Below, piece after piece: positions 58,610 to 64,000 of a stretch of 64,000 bases of DNA (positions within the stretch are counted from its first letter, which is position 1; each line of letters opens with the position of its first letter). The notes below the pieces were generated by a model. It ran no database searches. It worked only from the letters and a program-made list of their open reading frames with translations, and was not told the DNA's origin. The translations under genes and the position numbers were made by a program. This DNA comes from Thamnidium elegans (taxonomy: Eukaryota; Mucoromycota; Mucoromycetes; Mucorales; Mucoraceae). The DNA is taken from the NCBI GenBank assembly GCA_025201345.1, contig JAIXMG010000015.1:682001-746000 (forward strand). The letters run 5' to 3'.

Positions 58610-58801
58610 ATACCGAAAAAAGAAAGTTTAAAAACTCGTCCAATCAAAAAATTTTATTAGATTATTTCTGTTCTTTTTTTTTTGTGATATAGAAAAAAGG
58701 CCGCCCCAATTCCCTTTCCCCCATTTTCGGATGTATCCAAAAAAAAGTAGCATCATCCTATTAGAGTCTATTAGTTTCTCGCCCGCAAATTCCACCGAAA
58801 A

Positions 58802-58832
<31 letters not shown>

Positions 58833-60400
58833 CTAGGTAGGTAGAAACAACATGAACATTTGTTTTTTTACAGAAGCACAAGTAAATATGTAAAATAATA
58901 GAGTTTAACCTGGGATACACGAACCATTTAATTAAATCTCTTGGCTGACTCGTGTATATATCGTATTCGAAAAACGTTTAAAAAACCGAATTCTAGCACA
59001 GATATTTTTGTTCGATTGATAAAGTATATTCTTTTTTTTTTAAAGAAAAAAAAAAGTAGTAATTATCACGACATATTAAGATTATATATTCCGGATGGAT
59101 GACAAGGAAATAAATAAATATATTCTGTATTATAATTATCTGTTGTGAAACTGTCATAAATATAGCTATTAGATTACCAGTTAGTAGAAAAAAAAATACA
59201 TCTGTAGAATAAAAAAAAAAAATTCTATTAATAAGTTCTGCATATTATGTGTTTATGCACATGTTGGGGAGATATGGATCTTGTTAGAATTTAGTTTCTA
59301 TCATTACATCACAATATAGTAACAACAGATTAATGACTGTTCGTTTATCATTAATATGTACATAATAGTCTTTTTTATCTTGACAAAAAATCTGCATTTA
59401 TTTATAACGCTAAGAAAATACAAAAAAGATGATGGTGCGAAAAGATTATTTTTATTTTTATCTACCCCTTTTATTTCTCCCACATTACGCTATAAACTAA
59501 CCTGAAGAGTATGAAAAGGGAAATGTTTGTGCTTTGCTTAAAAAGGTCCAGGTTGTTCTGATCATGTAACGGGAACCGGTCCACCGGTTTATCGGCTTGA
59601 CCCTTTGTCGGTAGGTATGACTGGTGGAGGTAATTTGGTTCCGCTTGCCAACTTTAAAAATCCTGAGATTTCCTTGTCTTTTTTTTTTTTCCAACTCCAA
59701 CACAAGGGTTCCGGTTTTTATCAAGGTTACCCCTTTAGTATGATTAATAAAGTTCAAATAAAAAAAAAAGAATCTTATACTTTTTTTTTTATTTATTGTT
59801 CAAGTTTATATTACCAAGATACCTTTTTTTTTTTTTGTGTACCTAAATATTATTAATAAATTTAATGTAACAAACTCAACAATTGATTTCGACTTGGCCA
59901 ATGATTTATACATTTACCTTCTCGTCCTTCTCTTTTTTTTTTGTCGCAAGTCTAGGTTAGGAACTGTTTCCTGACTTGGTAATATTTTATAAAAAAACGT
60001 TGACTTGCTACTATATTTTGTAATCTATTTTTTTTATTTTATTTTTTTTGCAGGTCTAAAAAAATTATCTTGCCATCTTTTTTCACATTGATAAAACTTG
60101 ACCTTCTTTTTTTTTATATCACGCGTTTCAACAGATCAGTTTTTATTTTTAGTCTTATTTCTGGATATAAAAAGGAAAGACTCTCCTTCATCTGGGCAGT
60201 GATATACTGATTAATTTATAACGAGTAATTATTAGAATACTTTATCCAAATATATCATTCTTCAAGGCTTATAGCTTATATTGTAGTTCTACTTATCCTC
60301 TAAATAATGTCAGTATGTAAACTATATCACGATGTAGCAAAGGTACGATAGGAAAAGCCGTCTTCAGATATACATATATATGCATACGTTATCTTTTAAA
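58524..60400. other. Intergenic with TATA-like element and scraps
   Basis: Upstream region of the VTT gene followed by AT-rich DNA. GGATATAAAAAGGAAAG at about 60163 resembles a TATA box and precedes an ATG at 60307 (MSVCKLYHDVAK then a GT donor), but no second exon could be fixed. Confidence 0.4.
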
Positions 60401-60459
60401 CGAAGTAGATGGTTGAGTAACATCAACTGGAAGAATCTTGGTGGCGTTTAAACTAGACA

Positions 60460-60597
60460 TGCGCGATGCTTTCAACAGGGTTTACTTTCGCCGCTTTAAT
60501 TATATACTTTTTCGATTGCTACCGAACTTACATTTTAATTTATCTTATCTTCTTATTTCTGATCAAATCATCAACTCTGTAAAAAACTATTATTGAC
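60460..60597 (+). pseudogene. Possible reverse-transcriptase scrap
   Basis: The open stretch LDMRDAFNRVYFRRFNYILF has the look of the L-D-x-x-K-A-F/Y-D-R-V block of LINE reverse transcriptases. Only about 45 codons remain before a stop, and the catalytic Y-A-D-D is absent. The assignment is weak. Confidence 0.3.
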
Positions 60598-60689
60598 AAG
60601 AAACATCTAGTTTAAACACTGAATAAAATTTTATTTTCGAATATACTATATTTCTTAAGAATGTCTTTCAAAAAAAAAAAAAAAGATAC

Positions 60690-61175
60690 GTATATCTGTA
60701 ACTGTTACTTTAAATTGAATATTAGCTTCTAGGTAAAGCATTCGAGCCTTGGGTGTTCAACCTCGGTCAACATCAATAGTAATATTTTGCAGCTTGGGTA
60801 ATATGGCTTTAACGCTTACTAAATGTATTATCTGTACAAGAAAATCACAAACGTGACAGTAATGAACCGGGATCAAGTTAGAACACATGAGAAGAAGTCT
60901 TCTAAATTGAACACCAACTATTGATGTGTTGGGCACGTATTGACTTGTATATAACTCTATAGTTGTAATTTTTCGGACAAGTCAAACATATCCCCATAGA
61001 GCCTCCACAGATCGTGTTCATCGACACAAATGGTAAGACCAATACTTAATAGTTGTCGCGTCACGATAGACCATGTTTTACAGACAAGCACATAAGTTCT
61101 GAGATTTATTTTCATATAGTAAGTTACTTCATCTTCAGGCAAATAAATTTTCGAGTTGTATTCGATCACAAACAA
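60690..61175 (-). pseudogene. Decayed F-box/LRR-like gene
   Basis: On the minus strand TYVLVCKTWSIVTRQLL and DLWRLYGDMFDLSEKLQL resemble the V-C-K-x-W helix of F-box proteins and its following segment. After a stop at 60957 another frame gives ILPKLQNITIDVDRG, a leucine-rich-repeat-like phrase, with a further stop. F-box genes are numerous in Mucorales. No complete frame exists, so it is called a pseudogene. Confidence 0.4.
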
Positions 61176-61280
61176 ACAAACAAAAAAAGGGGTAGACAGT
61201 TATTATAAAAGAAGAACGTGTTTATTCTTAAAGACAAATAAAAACAGGTATTATACGTAGGTATATATATAAAAAAAAAA

Positions 61281-64000
61281 TCAAGATGAACTATCTTTTT
61301 CAAATTTCTCTTTTGCAATTGTGAAAAGTTCTGAAAATTCTCCACTTCTTTCGCACATTTGTCTGAAAATACCCCCTTCTTTCAAAATCAGCTCGTACGG
61401 CGTATCAAATTCTTTAACTTGACCCTGATCTAATACCAAAATACGATCATAATCAGCTACTGTACGGATACGATGAGCGATACACAGTAAAGTTGAATCA
61501 TTAAATTCTTGACGAATCGTTTCTTGTATTTGACGATCCGTGTCAAAATCTACAGACGAAGTAGCTTCATCCAATACAATCAGTGATGTCTTTTTAACTA
61601 GCGCACGAGCTAAAGCAATCAATTGCCTTTGACCTTGTGACCAATTATTACCGTTTACAGTAACAGGAGAATCTAGCGAAATATTTTCAACAGATCCATC
61701 GTTTGATCTGACACCTGCTCCTTCGTGTATAGTATTTGGTTGACTATCAATAAGATGAGACCGTTTCAAAGCACCCCAAAGAACTGCATCATCATATTCA
61801 CCAAACGGATCTAAATTGGATCTTATTGTTCCCGAGAACAAAACAGGATCTTGCGGAATAATAGTTAATCGAGATCGAAGGTCATCTAAACCGATTGTAT
61901 AAATATCAACACCATCAATTAAAATTGTTCCTTCTTCAGGGTCCATAAATCGAAACAAGGACAAGGCCAAAGTTGATTTACCAGATCCAGTTCTACCGAC
62001 AATCCCCACTTTTTCTCTTGGTCTCGTCTTGAGTGATACATTTCTTAAAACGGCCGGACTATCTTCAGCATACTTCATAACCAAGTTTTTTATGTGAACT
62101 GTACCTGATTCAGGCCAAGAACTTCGTGGTGTTTTACCTGGAATATGAGTAGCGGGTTCTTCTTCGATATTCAGATACTCATGAACACGTTCAATAGCAT
62201 TCATATTCATTTCATTGGCAGCGTACATGCGAACTACCCAAAGTACATGATGAGTAAACGTTAAAGCATAACTTAAAGATAAACCAGCAAGACCAGGATT
62301 AACCCAATTTCTAGACATGACAAGAACTGTTCCAGTACAGAAACTCACTAGAGATCCTAATAAATCCACACGGCAGTGAAGCCATCGATTAGTTGCCCAC
62401 ATCCAAATAAATGGTCTATTATTAGCGTCAATCCTCTTGAAGTTTTCTTCGACAAATCGACGTTGAGCTCCAAATGCTCGAATAGTAGCTACTCCAATAA
62501 TAGTTTCATTGAATTGAACGTATATAGGACTACGAGAAACCGAGTTAAGACGTTTAAGGTCACGAGAAGAGTTTAAATAATATACACCCATTACTTTAAA
62601 CATATAAGCAACAAAGACCCCAGGAATAATAAAAGCCGGTGTAATAACAGAAACAAGTACAATAACATATATCGTAGCTACAACCGAATAAACAAGAAAA
62701 GATAAAGATGGCGCTACAGCTTGATCAATTGTTTCCAGATCCGACGAAAATCTGTTCACAATGCGACCTACAGGAGTTGTATCAAAGAACCTGACCTTGG
62801 CACGAAGTACACTATTCAGTAGTTGCGAATGAATACGTTTAGATGCTTTAAGTGATCCAGAAAATAGTACAAGAGATCGCATGGTAGTAAGAAACAAGGA
62901 AAGCATACCGATTGCAAAATAAATACCGAGATAGTAACCAACATCTACGGCACTACCGTTCTTTATTTCCGTAACGAATTCTTTTACAGATTGAGGAATG
63001 ATAAAAGCATACAATGACGTAGAAATGTGTTCATTGTAACCACTAAGGCGTGCTGTTACTGAAAACATGGTTCTAGTATGATTTGATACCGGCCCACTTG
63101 TTATTTGAGAGAAAACGCCCTTAACAGAGGTATAAGCAGAAGACCATACTTTAATCCAATAATCTTGACCAAGAATAGAAGCTTGAGCTAAACAAAACAG
63201 TAAAATAACCGAGAACCAGAAAATAAGCCCACCAGAAGCTTTATAATACGTTTTATAGACTTTTAATGAAACTCCACCTTCAGCTCGTATCTCGTCTTGC
63301 ACAAGTTTTCCCGCGCCACTGGGTTTTACTTTATTACTAACCTTTGGGACCTTAGGAATGGGATTATCTTCAAAATCTTCATTATCTTCAGAATTACTTT
63401 GATCCGCCCAGCTATTTTTAGAAATTTCATCACCAAGTACACCAGTTTTAATTATATCTAATGGTGTACCAACAGCAGCCACAAGACCAGATTCTTCCAA
63501 TACAACGACATAACTAGCGCTCTGTATACAAAGACTTACATGATGCGTTACCAAAATAACCGTACGATCTCTCATATACTCACCCAACAGACAGAACTCA
63601 TGCAAATGTTTTGCAGTATGTGCATCTACAGCGCTAAGACAATCATCCAAAATAACCACCTTTGCTTGAGAGTATACAGCACGCGCAATGGCCACGCGTT
63701 GTTTCTGACCACCACTTAATGTAATACCCTTTTCGCCTACTTCGGTCGAATCACCAAATTCTAGAATCTCCAGGTCTCTTGTCAACGCAGTCATATGCAA
63801 CACATTGTCGTATCGTTCCTTGTTAAATGGCAAACCAAATAAAATGTTATCCCGAATACTAGCATTTTGTAACCAAGCCGTTTGCGCAACATACGCAATA
63901 CCAGATACAGCACCACCAAGTTCAATCGACGGTGCATCGTCTCTACGAGGTAAGATGGCCGATCCAGAAAGACAATATGTTTCACCTAGCAAACTAGCAA
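61281..64000 (-). CDS. ABCC (MRP-type) transporter, C-terminal 900 residues, runs off the right edge
   Basis: The frame is open to the window edge, so the gene's 5' half (first membrane domain, and NBD1 Walker A) lies outside. Present are the end of NBD1 with LSGGQKQRVAIARAVYSQAK (signature), VVILDDCLSAVDAH (Walker B, D-loop), an acidic linker, and the second membrane domain with about six helices. NBD2 follows: GRTGSGKSTLALSLFRF (Walker A), NWSQGQRQLIALARAL (signature, degenerate Q for the second G), LIVLDEATSSVD (Walker B with Glu) and the H-loop CIAHRI. The NBD1 Walker B has Asp-Asp instead of Asp-Glu, the usual ABCC asymmetry. It probably exports conjugates at the vacuolar or plasma membrane. 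The stop is at 61281. Confidence 0.92.
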   Translation of the reverse strand, partial: ASLLGETYCLSGSAILPRRDDAPSIELGGAVSGIAYVAQTAWLQNASIRDNILFGLPFNKERYDNVLHMTALTRDLEILEFGDSTEVGEKGITLSGGQKQRVAIARAVYSQAKVVILDDCLSAVDAHTAKHLHEFCLLGEYMRDRTVILVTHHVSLCIQSASYVVVLEESGLVAAVGTPLDIIKTGVLGDEISKNSWADQSNSEDNEDFEDNPIPKVPKVSNKVKPSGAGKLVQDEIRAEGGVSLKVYKTYYKASGGLIFWFSVILLFCLAQASILGQDYWIKVWSSAYTSVKGVFSQITSGPVSNHTRTMFSVTARLSGYNEHISTSLYAFIIPQSVKEFVTEIKNGSAVDVGYYLGIYFAIGMLSLFLTTMRSLVLFSGSLKASKRIHSQLLNSVLRAKVRFFDTTPVGRIVNRFSSDLETIDQAVAPSLSFLVYSVVATIYVIVLVSVITPAFIIPGVFVAYMFKVMGVYYLNSSRDLKRLNSVSRSPIYVQFNETIIGVATIRAFGAQRRFVEENFKRIDANNRPFIWMWATNRWLHCRVDLLGSLVSFCTGTVLVMSRNWVNPGLAGLSLSYALTFTHHVLWVVRMYAANEMNMNAIERVHEYLNIEEEPATHIPGKTPRSSWPESGTVHIKNLVMKYAEDSPAVLRNVSLKTRPREKVGIVGRTGSGKSTLALSLFRFMDPEEGTILIDGVDIYTIGLDDLRSRLTIIPQDPVLFSGTIRSNLDPFGEYDDAVLWGALKRSHLIDSQPNTIHEGAGVRSNDGSVENISLDSPVTVNGNNWSQGQRQLIALARALVKKTSLIVLDEATSSVDFDTDRQIQETIRQEFNDSTLLCIAHRIRTVADYDRILVLDQGQVKEFDTPYELILKEGGIFRQMCERSGEFSELFTIAKEKFEKDSSS

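Noticed and set aside
59560..59640. GC-richer stretch with ACCGGT words
   Set aside because: No open frame or repeat relation could be established.
1..64000. tRNA, rRNA or CRISPR features
   Set aside because: No B-box-like GGTTCGANTCC in a cloverleaf context, no rRNA sequence and no regularly spaced short repeats were found by reading both strands. A covariance-model scan would be needed to exclude small ncRNAs.

Overview
The window reads as nuclear DNA of an early-diverging filamentous fungus, most likely a Mucorales species (Mucoromycota). The evidence is very AT-rich sequence full of A/T homopolymers, many 45-110 bp GT-AG introns with short exons, and fungal housekeeping genes in compact order. 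These include RNA polymerase III RPC2, G-alpha, Snf4, Ilv6, Erv14/cornichon, Rpn12, a FAP1/NFX1-type protein and a Tudor-less SMN. The genus assignment is inference; no rRNA or other marker is present.

Region 1 (1-12.9 kb) is an accessory, repeat-rich island. It begins with a decayed tyrosine-recombinase (Crypton/Ndc10-type) element. Next come two intact multi-exon genes (2394-3952 and 6707-8694) whose C-terminal halves carry a D...E-x(1-2)-K arrangement suggestive of a PD-(D/E)XK nuclease-like fold. The second gene sits between 729-bp inverted repeats that carry the 5' part of a DD34E Tc1-like transposon. A third copy of that fragment makes another large palindrome around a LINE 3' fragment. 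A near-complete but frameshifted Tc1-like transposase follows (9907-11190), with 23-bp subterminal repeats.

Region 2 (12.9-34 kb) is mostly ordinary genes: an acidic-repeat orphan, a WWE-like small protein, a BED-finger/poly-Q protein, BUD22, a SNAPC4-like Myb protein, a secreted I9-type protease inhibitor, RPC2, a G-alpha subunit, a nucleoside deaminase, an acidic orphan, a 103-aa coiled-coil protein, and a caleosin-like protein with a duplicated-exon SFADI N-terminus.

Region 3 (34-40 kb) is a second accessory stretch. It holds a small TATA-preceded two-exon ORF, a dead Tc1-like transposase copy, a long foldback/MITE and a 174-bp pogo/Tc1-style MITE.

Region 4 (40-64 kb) is again gene-dense: NFX1-type zinc-finger protein, SMN, ILV6, SNF4, a METTL21-like methyltransferase, an O-fucosyltransferase-like protein, cornichon, RPN12, a TMEM41/VTT protein, a decayed F-box gene, and an ABCC transporter that runs off the right edge.

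Functionally the ordinary genes cover Pol III transcription (RPC2 and the SNAPc-like factor), snRNP and ribosome assembly (SMN, BUD22), signalling (G-alpha, Snf4), branched-chain amino-acid synthesis (ILV6), the secretory route (cornichon, O-fucosyltransferase, VTT protein) and proteolysis (RPN12, I9 inhibitor). They do not form an operon-like unit. The novelty is concentrated in the two repeat islands.
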